Assembly (NCBI RefSeq): GCF_042648365.1
Contig: NZ_JBHRXI010000001.1
Coordinates: 124,001 to 188,000 of the forward strand
Direction: 5' to 3'
Origin: Lutimaribacter_A marinistellae
GTDB lineage: Bacteria > Pseudomonadota > Alphaproteobacteria > Rhodobacterales > Rhodobacteraceae
Length of the DNA: 64,000 nt
The notes under the pieces were generated by a model. The model did not search any database, had not been told where the DNA came from, and was given only the letters and a program-made list of their open reading frames with translations. This document shows, piece by piece, positions 53,183 to 62,584 of this stretch (position 1 is its first letter; every line of letters begins with the position of its first letter). Made by a program: the position numbers and the translations under genes.

Positions 53183-54418
53183 CTAGAAAACCACGCGCGC
53201 ACGCAGGCCCATGATCGCGATACTGGATTGGCCGGGATTGAGAAGCGGGTTCTCTATGAACTGGATCGAGGGGGTGATCTGCAACCCAGGCGAGACGGAG
53301 AAGCGATAGAACGCTTCTGCCGTGAACTGGCGACCGGCGATGCCCCGCGCCTCGGCCCAGTTCAGGCCGATACCGGCAAGATCGGTATTGCGCGAGAAAT
53401 ACCCGATGCCAGCCGAAACCGAGCGATCATAGAGAGCCGCGGTTCCCTTGGACCAACCGGCCCTCAAGAACGGCATCCATGCGTTGTCCACGAACCACGC
53501 AGCGGAAACAGCCGCGCCGTAATCCTCGGCCCTGCTGCCATCATCGGCCGCATCCGCGTGCCATAGTGTCAGGTGAACATTGTCGAAATAGATCCGGTCG
53601 GGCCCTGACGTGTACCCCACTTCAAGGCTCTTGAAGAGGTTGCCATGCGAGAAGACATCGAAATCCGGCGAGCTTGGATCCGCGTTTGCATCCGCAACCG
53701 AGGCAACCGCATAGAAGTTTGAGCCCAACTTCACTCCACCCGCGATACCCAGCCCCGGGTTGGGTGCGTTGATGGTCGGATTCGTGTTGAAGGCAAGGTT
53801 CTGGAACGCCGAGTAGGGGCTGACCAGTCCATAAACGTCAAGAAAATCCGTGACGTCGATCTGGCCCACCTGCAGCGACCACAACCCTTCGGGGTCGCGC
53901 TGCGTCCAGAAAAGGTTGGTCAGCAGTAATCCGTTGTCGTTGAATGCTGTGCCCGAGATCGAAACCGCGCCGCCGTCAAGGCCCAGAAACTGCGGGGCAA
54001 CTGTCCCATAGGCGTGGCGATGTTCCACCTTGAAGGTCAGCGAACCGCTCTCGGTCGCCTGCCAACTCCCGTAAACCCGCGCGATTCCGCTGCCAGCCTC
54101 TCCCACACCAAGGTTGGACGAGGAGTTTTGACCCAAAAACAGGTAGTCGATGTTGAATCGGAAACCACCATCGGCCAGCCGATCCTTCCACGCGAACCAT
54201 GCCGGAGCCGCGCTTCGTGGAAAGTCCGAGCGGAATTGCGGATCGGTCAACCCGTCGCCGGGCATCAGGTCAGCCTGTGTGGAAGACGGCCCCGACAGCC
54301 CGTCTGCCTCTGCCGCGCATTGGGTCGCCATGAACAACGCAGCCCAGAAAAATGAGCTCCTGATCGGATCACCGCTCTTTCGGACTGGAACGGGGGTTTT
54401 CACAATGAAGGACCTCAC
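53183..54418 (-). CDS. OprB-like outer-membrane porin
   Basis: Beta-barrel porin of about 411 residues in the carbohydrate-selective OprB family: YLFLGQNSSSNLGVGEAGSG, LWSLQVGQIDVTDFLDVYG and alternating amphipathic strands, ending in the outer-membrane-insertion residue of LRARVVF. The signal peptide lies around IRSSFFWAALFMATQCAAEA. The GTG at 54418 is one start; GTG at 54403 has better Shine-Dalgarno spacing. It is convergent with the LysR gene. It may admit organic substrates; specificity is unknown. Confidence 0.82.
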   Translation of the reverse strand: MRSFIVKTPVPVRKSGDPIRSSFFWAALFMATQCAAEADGLSGPSSTQADLMPGDGLTDPQFRSDFPRSAAPAWFAWKDRLADGGFRFNIDYLFLGQNSSSNLGVGEAGSGIARVYGSWQATESGSLTFKVEHRHAYGTVAPQFLGLDGGAVSISGTAFNDNGLLLTNLFWTQRDPEGLWSLQVGQIDVTDFLDVYGLVSPYSAFQNLAFNTNPTINAPNPGLGIAGGVKLGSNFYAVASVADANADPSSPDFDVFSHGNLFKSLEVGYTSGPDRIYFDNVHLTLWHADAADDGSRAEDYGAAVSAAWFVDNAWMPFLRAGWSKGTAALYDRSVSAGIGYFSRNTDLAGIGLNWAEARGIAGRQFTAEAFYRFSVSPGLQITPSIQFIENPLLNPGQSSIAIMGLRARVVF

Positions 54419-54536
54419 TCCCTTGATTTACCTGTGGCAGCCATTCTTCAAAATGATGCTGGACCGTGCTCAACGGGTCGTCATGAAACGCCCTGAATGA
54501 GTACGACCACCGATAACGACACAAAGAATGTTATCG

Positions 54537-55211
54537 TTATCCATCGACCTCCCGTCTGCCAACAATTTCAATGTTTTCCGCGTTCAGCGTCCACGCGCTC
54601 CACATCGGAACCGGACCATCGACGACGAACACGTCTCGGTTGGACTCGACGGCCTCGAGGCGACCACGCACGATAACCGGTTCGTGCATGCGCTGAAATT
54701 CGGGCAACGAGGACGCGACGATCCTGATGAGCTGGTTGGGTGGGGGCGGCGGCATGTGAGAGCACATGCCGCGTTCGGGTACAAGATATGCAGTCAACGT
54801 CCCGTTCTTGTCCGGAGGTGCTGGAATCACGAAGCCCGCCAGTAGCACTTCGACCCCGTCTACGGCCGGATTACCCCGGCTCGCCGCGCGCTTGCGCTTT
54901 TCTGCAACGACCCATCGCTGCGCGATCAGCCAATCAATATCTATGCCCGCGGCGACCAGAGCAGCCTCCGCCTTATCCAACCGGACCTCGATCCGCGCGC
55001 GGACGCTATCTGGCAGTTCCGCGTTCGACAGCTGTGTTCGCATTCGAACGATGGTCACCAGCGCTTCCATCTGATCATAACTCAGATCGCGGTACGGGTC
55101 GTCGAATGTCTGTGCGGCAGGATCGATCAGGTCGCCCCAGTCAAACTGCCCATCAGCCGCGCCTGCCCCCGCCGAGAGCAACATAAATACGAACGCAAGA
55201 AACCTGTGCAT
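54537..55211 (-). CDS. DUF3299 family exported protein
   Basis: A 224-residue protein with signal peptide MHRFLAFVFMLLSAGAGAAD, a Glu/Lys-rich helical middle (residues about 60-120) and a C-terminal DUF3299 region with VLLAGFVIPAPPDKNGTL, LVPERGMCSHMPPPPPNQ and VIVRGRLEAVESNRD. The C-terminal fold resembles OB-type periplasmic proteins; the family is uncharacterised. The ATG at 55211 is chosen because it begins the signal peptide. It is on the same strand as the upstream amidohydrolase gene (110-base gap). Confidence 0.8.
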   Translation of the reverse strand: MHRFLAFVFMLLSAGAGAADGQFDWGDLIDPAAQTFDDPYRDLSYDQMEALVTIVRMRTQLSNAELPDSVRARIEVRLDKAEAALVAAGIDIDWLIAQRWVVAEKRKRAASRGNPAVDGVEVLLAGFVIPAPPDKNGTLTAYLVPERGMCSHMPPPPPNQLIRIVASSLPEFQRMHEPVIVRGRLEAVESNRDVFVVDGPVPMWSAWTLNAENIEIVGRREVDG

Positions 55212-55321
55212 TGGTGCCTGCCCTTTCAGAATACGCCGCCCTGCGCCTTTCACACCCCGCCTCGAAACAAGATGCATCCAAGGTACAAAGCGCGCGGAAC
55301 ACCAGCCTTGTGAGCCTCGAT

Positions 55322-56713
55322 TCAGTTCAGCGTGTTTTTGTACATGACGCCGTCCTTCATGATGATCCGGATGGTCTCCGGGCTCTCCGGACGCGGTTCT
55401 GCGCCAAACCATTTGTCACCCGTTCCCACCACCGAGAAATCCTCAAGCGGGTTGCCGTCGATCAGAAGGATGTCCGCATAGGCGCCTTCCTCGATCACGC
55501 CAAGCTTGCCCTCGGTGTAGGGGTTGGTGAAATCGCCGGAAAGCGCCGCAATCTCGCCGCCGATGGAGGTCAGTGTGACCATCGACTGGTAAGGGCCGAA
55601 GAACTCGTTGTTCAGGTGCTTTTCGTAAGCGATCTGGATATTGCAAGCCTCAACGGTTCCTACGCAATCGGTTTGGAACCCACGCTTGACCGGGCACTCC
55701 TTCATGTTCGGAACATAGTTGGCAAATGTGGCCGATGCAGAGATCGCCTTCGCGAGGCTCGAAGGCTGGTTCTTGACCGCTGGAATATCGAGAAGACCTG
55801 GATCGAATGCCGTCAAGTTCGTGGTGATGTAGGCCCCGATTTCGTTCATCTTTTCAGCGATCTCGCAATCGAACGAGAACCCGTGCTCGATGGACATAAC
55901 GCCCGCGTCGAGCGCATTCATGATCGCTTCCTTCCGATACGAATGCGCCATCACGTAAGAGCCATATTCACCGGCGACCTGAACCGCGGCCTCGATCTCT
56001 TCCTTTGATCCGGCGAGCAGTTGCCAAGGGTCAAAGGCCGACACCACGCCACCCGACTGCATGAATTTCAATTGTGTCGCACCCATCCGAAAATTGTTGC
56101 GACCATACAGGTAGATGTCGTCGACCCCGCTGACTTCTTGCGCCATGTTCAGACGGCCGAAATTCGTCTCGCTTCCCGGGGGTGCCGTGAAATTCCCGAA
56201 ATCAGCGTGTCCGCCCCGAGTGCTGAGGAAGGCGCCCGACGGATAGTAGCGCGGACCGACAATCTGCCCTGCGTCGATGGCACGGCGCAAACCGCCGTTG
56301 GCCCCCCCGGCATCTCGTACCGTCGTGAAACCCTGCAAAAGGTACATCTTCGCCATCAGGGTTGCGTGGATCCCGAAATCTTCCCAAGTCGAATTGGCCT
56401 CCATCGCGCTGAGGCTCGGCCCCATCAGCATCAGATGCGCGTGGTTCTCGATAAAGCCAGGTGTCAATGTGCGGCCCTCGCCGTCGATCACCTCTGCATC
56501 GGGTGCCTCAATCGGGTTGGCCGATACTGTCTTGATCAGGTTGCCTTCGATCAGGACCGATCCGTTTTCGATCAAGTCGGCGTTCACACCGTCAAAAATA
56601 TTCACGTTGGTGAAAAGCACTTGTCGTGGCGCGTCTTCCTGCGCCTCGGCAAGGCCGAGATTTGAAAGCGCGATAACCGTCGCGAACATTACCGACCTGA
56701 ATGAACTTGGCAT
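55322..56713 (-). CDS. Exported metal-dependent amidohydrolase
   Basis: Amidohydrolase superfamily enzyme of 463 residues, with a signal peptide (FATVIALSNLGLAEAQ). The metal site is HAH in PGFIENHAHLMLMG; later ligands are in LKFMQSGG (Lys), VMAHSY (His), SIEHGFSF (His) and LSGDFTNPY (Asp). It belongs to the imidazolonepropionase-like/Xaa-Pro dipeptidase-like secreted group acting on cyclic amides or dipeptides; the substrate is unknown. GGAGG lies 9 bases before the ATG at 56713. It is divergent from an AraC regulator. Confidence 0.87.
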   Translation of the reverse strand: MPSSFRSVMFATVIALSNLGLAEAQEDAPRQVLFTNVNIFDGVNADLIENGSVLIEGNLIKTVSANPIEAPDAEVIDGEGRTLTPGFIENHAHLMLMGPSLSAMEANSTWEDFGIHATLMAKMYLLQGFTTVRDAGGANGGLRRAIDAGQIVGPRYYPSGAFLSTRGGHADFGNFTAPPGSETNFGRLNMAQEVSGVDDIYLYGRNNFRMGATQLKFMQSGGVVSAFDPWQLLAGSKEEIEAAVQVAGEYGSYVMAHSYRKEAIMNALDAGVMSIEHGFSFDCEIAEKMNEIGAYITTNLTAFDPGLLDIPAVKNQPSSLAKAISASATFANYVPNMKECPVKRGFQTDCVGTVEACNIQIAYEKHLNNEFFGPYQSMVTLTSIGGEIAALSGDFTNPYTEGKLGVIEEGAYADILLIDGNPLEDFSVVGTGDKWFGAEPRPESPETIRIIMKDGVMYKNTLN

Positions 56714-56866
56714 GGCACAAGCCTCCGAAACCGTGTTGTCCATCAATTCATATCAGCGGGTGCACGTATTTCGGTTGCCAGTTTCGGAGGAAAAAGTCGG
56801 TTTCTTGCGTCAAAACAGGCAACAGAATCCCGAATGGTCGCTCTATGCTGGCCTTAGGAGGCACCG

Positions 56867-57886
56867 ATGCCAATCAACAGCGATACGCACACTCATCATG
56901 AAGGGTTCGTCCGTCTCGCCCTTGCGGCCCCTTTCCTGCAACACCTCATGGAACGGCAGATCGACCCAAGCCCGGCGTTGGAACGGGTCGGCCTCAGCCC
57001 AGGTCAGGTTAACGATACAAACCTCTACGTCCATTCCGAGCTTGTCTATGGACTGCTGAATGCGCTCTCGGACCTCGCAGGCGACAGGTATTTGGGTCTG
57101 CGCGTGGGCGAGGCGTTCGACCTTAACGCATGGCCGCCATTCGCAACGTCCCTGCAGAAGAGCAAGACACTGTTTGAATTTCTTGCCGCGTATGTGCGCC
57201 GCGTCCCGCAAGAAGCGAGCTCGGTGCGCCACAGCCTTATCGTGGAATCGGATCAGGCCGTCTACCGCGTCGCCCGCCTGCAGGAACCTGCAGTAGCTCC
57301 GGTCCAGTCCGCCGGTTTCGGCTTGGCGGTCCACGTTAGAATTCTGCAATCAGTCACCGGCGACAGCTGGGACCCGAGCCTTGTAGCCTGTGAAACAAGG
57401 TACATATCCGGGGTTCCACCGCGATATGCAGGTGTCGAAACCCGGCTCAGCCCCGACCCCGGAATGCGGCTGAGTTTCCCGGTGGACTGGCTGTTCCGCG
57501 AAGTCACCAAAATGTCCAGGCAAGCCCCACCGCAGCCGGCAACCCGAAACGAGGAGGTCACCCTAGTCGCCGCGATGCGGTCCATATTGCGCAACCGTCT
57601 GGACGAGCCGGACCTTGGACCGGAAACCATCGCGGGCTGGCTGGGCATTCAGGCGGACCGTCTTCAAAAGGCGCTGAAGCAGCACGGCACGAGCCTCCCT
57701 CGCGAGATCAAGCGGCTCAAGACTGACGTTGCCAGGGAGCTACTGTGCAACTCAGACAAAACTGCCGCTGAGATCGGAGCGAAACTGGGCTACGCCGACA
57801 AGGCGCATTTCACGCGCTTCTTCAAGTCTCAGACAGGCATGACACCTTCGGAGTTCCGGACAGACTCCTCGAAACCGCAAACCTAG
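56867..57886 (+). CDS. AraC family transcriptional regulator
   Basis: A 339-residue regulator: N-terminal ligand domain (residues about 15-215, PF12625-like) and C-terminal AraC helix-turn-helix pair with IAGWLGIQADRLQKALKQHG and IGAKLGYADKAHFTRFFKSQTG. AGGAGGC precedes the ATG. It is divergent from the amidohydrolase gene and probably controls it. Confidence 0.88.
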   Translation: MPINSDTHTHHEGFVRLALAAPFLQHLMERQIDPSPALERVGLSPGQVNDTNLYVHSELVYGLLNALSDLAGDRYLGLRVGEAFDLNAWPPFATSLQKSKTLFEFLAAYVRRVPQEASSVRHSLIVESDQAVYRVARLQEPAVAPVQSAGFGLAVHVRILQSVTGDSWDPSLVACETRYISGVPPRYAGVETRLSPDPGMRLSFPVDWLFREVTKMSRQAPPQPATRNEEVTLVAAMRSILRNRLDEPDLGPETIAGWLGIQADRLQKALKQHGTSLPREIKRLKTDVARELLCNSDKTAAEIGAKLGYADKAHFTRFFKSQTGMTPSEFRTDSSKPQT

Positions 57887-57931
57887 TGGAAATGCACGTG
57901 TGTCGTGTTCTGGTGCGCGTGTTGCAATCCC

Positions 57932-59566
57932 TCACCGCTTGGTGCCGAAGCGATCCAGAACGTTGCGCGTTACCTGTTCCACTTGCCAGTCGCGGCGGGA
58001 CAGGCCCATGACCCACTCGCAAGTACCGGCGGTGAACACCTCGCCCTTGCCGCGCGACCATGAAACGATGACGCCATTCCCGCGGGTGGATCGGTCGAGT
58101 GTTTCGGGGGTGATCTCGCCGAACAGGACAGATGCCTTGTAGGCCGCGTCGGCATCTCCGATGTAAATCGTCTCGCCCCATGTTCCGTGATCAGGCTCCA
58201 GGTTCGTGGCAAGGCCCATAGCCAGGATTCGTACATCCGGGTCCGCACCGTCCGCGCCCGTGGCAAAGGGCAGGCCGTCCTCCATTCTGTAATCAAGGCC
58301 ATCGACCTCGTAGCCGAAGATCCGCGAGGCCGCGCCCAACTGGTCACCGTAGCCGAGATGCGCGCCATCGAACGCCCAATGCCCCGGTCGGTACACCGTA
58401 AAGCCGCCGCTTCCCTGTCCGACACAGCGGCCAAGCCCCGCATACACCCCCTTTAACCCGTTGACGCCGAAGGTACGGGCCCCGGGCCAGTTAACTGGTG
58501 CAACCTCCCATGCGCCGGTGACCAGATGCTGCCGATCCGTGCCGTAAAGCGGATCCTCGGTGGCGGTATACTTGTAGCAGACCTGCCTGCGGCCCTCATC
58601 TTCGATCCGGGTTTGCCAAGTGAAATTTCCGGCAAACCGTGCAATCCGACCACCGGCATCGGTGAACCTGTCCACGGCGCTGCGCATGTTCGCGCTCCAG
58701 TATTCGTCATGCCCGACGAACACGGCACAGGCATGGCGGTTGAGCAGGTCGGGATCGGCTTCGAGGTCGTGCTGCGTGGCAAAGTCGAATTCATAACCAT
58801 GCGCCTCGGCCCAGCGGGCGAAATGACGTTCATAGCTTGCCCACCCGGCCGAGGCGTATTTCTTGGAATACCCGTATGAATATGCCCATTCCATGTAGGG
58901 GTATCGCACCATCCCGCCAGGAACATGCGCCATTTCAGGCACAGCGCGCGGGGCACCTTCGGGTAGTTTGCAGAAACCTCTCGTCCACGGGCGCAGGGCA
59001 GACAGGACGGGAGAGAACGCATTGCCCTTCGGTCCGGTTATGCCTTCGTAATGGTTGGATCCGCCCCAGCAATTATAGGCCATCCACGTGCCGGTCGAAC
59101 ACACAAGCACATAAGGCGCGACTGGACGGTTCTCGGCACGCCGCAACAGGAAGAGGTGATGTTCTTCGACCGCGTCACCGTCGCGGTCTGCCCGAAACGT
59201 GACCAGGTATCCGCCTTCCTTCCAATCATGCGGGATGACGAACTCATAGCTTGGCGCCCAGTTGCAACCATTCACCGAGCAATCCGTCGGCGTGTGCTGA
59301 TAGACCCCAGGCAAGCCTATCTCTTGCAAGATCGGCTGATAGCTTGCGCCGTCGCGACCAACCTCCAGATCCCATGTTTCGGCAGTGGTCGAGACATGGA
59401 GCGCGACCCGGTCGCCCGGGGAATAGGAAAAGCGCTCGGTATAGCCCCAGATCTCCAGCACGTTCACATCCCGCGCAGGGCCTATGTAATAGTTATCGAG
59501 GATGTGGCGCGCCTTGGCGCGGGTGCGCGAGGTGGTCGAAGGTCCGGCGGTCTCTGAAATTGACAT
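57932..59566 (-). CDS. N,N-dimethylformamidase-like large-subunit hydrolase
   Basis: A 544-residue protein of the DMFase beta-subunit family. Recognisable parts are LEIWGYTERFSYSPGDRVALH near the N-terminus, VCSTGTWMAYNCWGGSNHY, VFVGHDEYWSANMR and CEWVMGLSRRDW at the end. DMFase uses a mononuclear iron held by two Tyr and one Glu; the Glu of GHDEYW is a candidate ligand. It lacks the extra ~200 residues of full DMFase subunits, and no small subunit is nearby. The ATG at 59566 has GAGG upstream; one 87 bases earlier is possible. It follows the TRAP transporter genes, so it probably hydrolyses an imported amide or related compound. Confidence 0.75.
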   Translation of the reverse strand: MSISETAGPSTTSRTRAKARHILDNYYIGPARDVNVLEIWGYTERFSYSPGDRVALHVSTTAETWDLEVGRDGASYQPILQEIGLPGVYQHTPTDCSVNGCNWAPSYEFVIPHDWKEGGYLVTFRADRDGDAVEEHHLFLLRRAENRPVAPYVLVCSTGTWMAYNCWGGSNHYEGITGPKGNAFSPVLSALRPWTRGFCKLPEGAPRAVPEMAHVPGGMVRYPYMEWAYSYGYSKKYASAGWASYERHFARWAEAHGYEFDFATQHDLEADPDLLNRHACAVFVGHDEYWSANMRSAVDRFTDAGGRIARFAGNFTWQTRIEDEGRRQVCYKYTATEDPLYGTDRQHLVTGAWEVAPVNWPGARTFGVNGLKGVYAGLGRCVGQGSGGFTVYRPGHWAFDGAHLGYGDQLGAASRIFGYEVDGLDYRMEDGLPFATGADGADPDVRILAMGLATNLEPDHGTWGETIYIGDADAAYKASVLFGEITPETLDRSTRGNGVIVSWSRGKGEVFTAGTCEWVMGLSRRDWQVEQVTRNVLDRFGTKR

Positions 59567-59680
59567 CTTGTCCAAACCTCCGGGTGCCGCGAACGCGTCC
59601 TGCCTTCGCAGGTTATCCCGGTCCGCACTTTTCGGGCCAGCATTGTTTCGCATGGCCCGAAGCAACGACCCTCTGCGACA

Positions 59681-60991
59681 TCAACGTCCCGGCAACCAGA
59701 GAGCCAATTCCGGGAACGCGATCAGGATGCCGACAAGGACCAACGAACACCCGATGTAGGGAAAGGCCGCCATGTAGATATCGCGCATCGTGGTTCCCGG
59801 TGGGGCAACCCCCTTCATCACGAACAAAAGCAATCCGAATGGCGGCGTGGTAAAGCTGATCTCGAGCGCCAACAACATAACCAGACCGAACCAAACCGGG
59901 TCGAACCCGAGCGTCTGGATCAGCGGGAAAAAGATCGGAACGGTCAGCAGCATGATCGAGATCTGCTCCATGAACATTCCAAGCATCAACAGCACCCCGA
60001 ACATCACCAACAACATCATCAGCGGCGCCAGCTCGAACCCGGTTGCCCAGTTGATCAGCCCACGCGACGCCCCCGAAAAGGCCAGCAACTGGCTGAAGGT
60101 AGCCGAGCCAAAGACGATGAGATAGGCCATCAGCGTGACCTTGAGCGCACCATGCACCGAGTTCTTGAGCGACGCCCAGCTCAGACCGCGATAGATGACC
60201 GCCAGAACAAGAACACCCAGCGCACCAAAGGCCGCCGCCTCGGACGGGGTAAAGACACCACCGATCATGCCGGCGACCGTCAGCACCATCACCGACAGCA
60301 TCGGGATCACGTCGCGCAGAACCAGTGTCAGCTTTTCCGCCAGCGACATCGGCGTGACCTCGTAAGCCGGTGCGGCCTCGGGGTCGATCTTGACCTGAAA
60401 CCAGATGAGCAGGATGTAAAGACCGGCCAGGATCAGCCCCGGGATCACCCCCGCCAACAGCAGCGCGCCAACGTCGATCCGCGCAAGCGTGGCAAGCAGA
60501 ACGGCCAGGGCCGAGGGCGGTATGATGATCGCAAGGCCACCGGTTCCCATGATCGGCCCGATCGACATGTGCTTTTTATAGCCGCGCTTGATCATCTCGG
60601 GCACCATGAGCGAGCCGAGCAGCGCGGTGGATCCCATGGATGAGCCCGACAGTGTCGAGAACCCTGTTCCGCCGATCACGGTGACATAGGACAATCGGCC
60701 CGGCACCCTGCCAAGGAGCTTGTCGATCGCGCTGAACATCCGGTTGCCAAGACCGGTATGAAAGAACAGCTCTCCCATCAGCAGAAAGAGCGGGATCGGG
60801 ACAAGCGCGAAACTCGTCACCGCGCCGAAGCCGTTGTTCAGCATCTGGGTGATACCGGCCCATCCGCCCATGAACACCCATGCCCCGATGACATTCGCGG
60901 CCAGAAACGCCAGTGCCACCGGCATCCCGATTGCCATCAGAACCAGGATCGAGCCCAGCAAAAGGCCGAGCGCGTCATACCATTCCATCAT
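59681..60991 (-). CDS. dctM: TRAP transporter large permease subunit (DctM-like)
   Basis: Inner-membrane transporter of 436 residues with about 12 helices, driving Na+-coupled uptake with the P and Q subunits. Family segments include VFMGGWAGITQMLNNGFGAV, FSTLSGSSMGSTALLGSLMV and GGLAIIIPPSALAVLLATLA. Its ATG overlaps the DctQ-like stop (ATGA). The genes around it suggest an organic acid or amide substrate. Confidence 0.93.
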   Translation of the reverse strand: MMEWYDALGLLLGSILVLMAIGMPVALAFLAANVIGAWVFMGGWAGITQMLNNGFGAVTSFALVPIPLFLLMGELFFHTGLGNRMFSAIDKLLGRVPGRLSYVTVIGGTGFSTLSGSSMGSTALLGSLMVPEMIKRGYKKHMSIGPIMGTGGLAIIIPPSALAVLLATLARIDVGALLLAGVIPGLILAGLYILLIWFQVKIDPEAAPAYEVTPMSLAEKLTLVLRDVIPMLSVMVLTVAGMIGGVFTPSEAAAFGALGVLVLAVIYRGLSWASLKNSVHGALKVTLMAYLIVFGSATFSQLLAFSGASRGLINWATGFELAPLMMLLVMFGVLLMLGMFMEQISIMLLTVPIFFPLIQTLGFDPVWFGLVMLLALEISFTTPPFGLLLFVMKGVAPPGTTMRDIYMAAFPYIGCSLVLVGILIAFPELALWLPGR

Positions 60992-61494
60992 TCGTGCAGT
61001 CCCGCTTCGCCCGAGTGCAGCAGATCGTCACCATGGACGAAACGCGCGAATTCCAACGCCATCAGGGTGAAGCTGACCGGAAAAGCGATGGTGAGTATCC
61101 ATTTCGGCGTGAAGTACGCCCTTACGTCATAGTCCTGACGCTCGATATTGCTCAGGAACAGCTCGGCCCCGCTCCAGGCCAGAATAACACAAACCAGTAC
61201 GCAAAGCACGGCCACGAACCGGCTGACACCGCGTTGCAGGCGCGGCGGCAGAGCCGATGTCAAAAGCTCGATATGCACGTGACCCTTCTCACGGACCAGC
61301 CAGGGCGCACCCAGCATCGTCATGTAAAGAAGCGCATATTCCGAAGAGGTGAAGAGCCAGGCATAGGGTTGCATCCCGAGGTTTCGCATCGTGACCGATA
61401 CCACGATCGAAACCATCAGCCAGATGAGCATGGCGCCGGCAACGATCGCCATCAGGGGAACGATGCCAAGATAGATGCGACGGAGGATTTCCAT
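60988..61494 (-). CDS. dctQ: TRAP transporter small permease subunit (DctQ-like)
   Basis: A 168-residue, four-helix membrane subunit that bridges the binding protein and DctM. GAPWLVREKGHVHIELLTSAL contains the conserved DctQ motif. The ATG at 61494 (MEILRRIYLGIVPLMAIVAG) has AAAGG upstream; an earlier in-frame ATG lacks this. Confidence 0.9.
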   Translation of the reverse strand: MEILRRIYLGIVPLMAIVAGAMLIWLMVSIVVSVTMRNLGMQPYAWLFTSSEYALLYMTMLGAPWLVREKGHVHIELLTSALPPRLQRGVSRFVAVLCVLVCVILAWSGAELFLSNIERQDYDVRAYFTPKWILTIAFPVSFTLMALEFARFVHGDDLLHSGEAGLHE

Positions 61495-61553
61495 GAAAGC
61501 GCCTTTGCCGTGGCAGATAGGCGGCGCCGAATGCACGGCGCCGCCAAAAGGGG

Positions 61554-62570
61554 TTACTGTGCGTCGGCCGCAGGATCGTAGAACCGTTCGATCAGCGCAT
61601 CATAATTGCCGGCACCTGCGGGATGCTCTTCCATCAGGCCGCGCATACGGCCCCATGTCTTTTCGCGCGCGGCGGCAAGGTAATCGGCGGCAGCCTGACC
61701 TTCCAGAGTGACCACCTTCATGCCCTGCTCGTCCAGCGCGGCGAAATCGTCGTCCCGCTTCGACATCAGCGCCTCGGTCGAGCTGGCCTCGTGCTCGATC
61801 GCGACCTCTTGCAGGATCTGGCGCGATTCATCGGACAAGCTGTTCCACTTGTCGAGATTCACGATCACGCCAAGATCGGTCGAGAAAAAGCAGGGCTCGA
61901 TCCGGTAGTTCAGGAATTCGTTCCATTTCAGATCGATCAGGCCAATCTGCGTCCATCCGGTCGCATCGACCACGCCGCGTTCAAGCGCCGAGTAGACGTC
62001 GGTGGTGGGCAGATCGATCACCTGCGCGCCCAGATACTCGGTGAAAAAGGCGTTATAGACGGCGTTCCCGCGCAGCTTCAGCCCCGAAACGTCCAGGTTG
62101 CCGTCTGCATCAAGCTGGGGCTCGTTGCGGGTCCAGAGATTGTAGCAAACCCCGGAATCGAACCAGCCCAGGTATTTGACACCCATCTTTTCCTGGTGGA
62201 TCTGGTCGAACAGTTCGATCCCTCCATTCTCGCGCGCCATGGCGGCAGGAATGTTCGACGCGACCAGCGCATCCTTTTCCGGCACGGTGCCCGCGTAGAA
62301 AGAACCGGGGGTATAGACCATGTCCACAACGCCGTTGCGTACCGCATCCGGCTGCTGGAACATGCCGATGGCTTCGGGTCCGCCACGCACGTCGATCCGG
62401 ACGACGCCCTCTCCACGTTCGTTCACCTTGTCGACGAACTCCAGAAAGCTCTTGGTGTAGATCAGCGTTTCGGGAAACGCATGCACGGCGCTCAGCGTGT
62501 CCTCTGCCTGCGCCGCGGTCGTCAATGCCAGCAGGCCTGCGAAGGTCCCACCAATGGTCATCATTTTCAT
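61554..62570 (-). CDS. dctP: TRAP transporter substrate-binding protein (DctP-like)
   Basis: Periplasmic binding protein of 338 residues with signal peptide MMTIGGTFAGLLALTTAAQAE. The family residues GGPEAIGMFQQPDAVRNGVVDM and GLKLRGNAVYNAFFTEYLG, the latter with the conserved Arg that binds carboxylates, are present. It delivers the ligand to the DctQM pair, and lies first in the transporter block, 14 bases after the LeuD-like gene. Confidence 0.92.
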   Translation of the reverse strand: MKMMTIGGTFAGLLALTTAAQAEDTLSAVHAFPETLIYTKSFLEFVDKVNERGEGVVRIDVRGGPEAIGMFQQPDAVRNGVVDMVYTPGSFYAGTVPEKDALVASNIPAAMARENGGIELFDQIHQEKMGVKYLGWFDSGVCYNLWTRNEPQLDADGNLDVSGLKLRGNAVYNAFFTEYLGAQVIDLPTTDVYSALERGVVDATGWTQIGLIDLKWNEFLNYRIEPCFFSTDLGVIVNLDKWNSLSDESRQILQEVAIEHEASSTEALMSKRDDDFAALDEQGMKVVTLEGQAAADYLAAAREKTWGRMRGLMEEHPAGAGNYDALIERFYDPAADAQ

Positions 62571-62584
62571 TATATCACTCCTTG

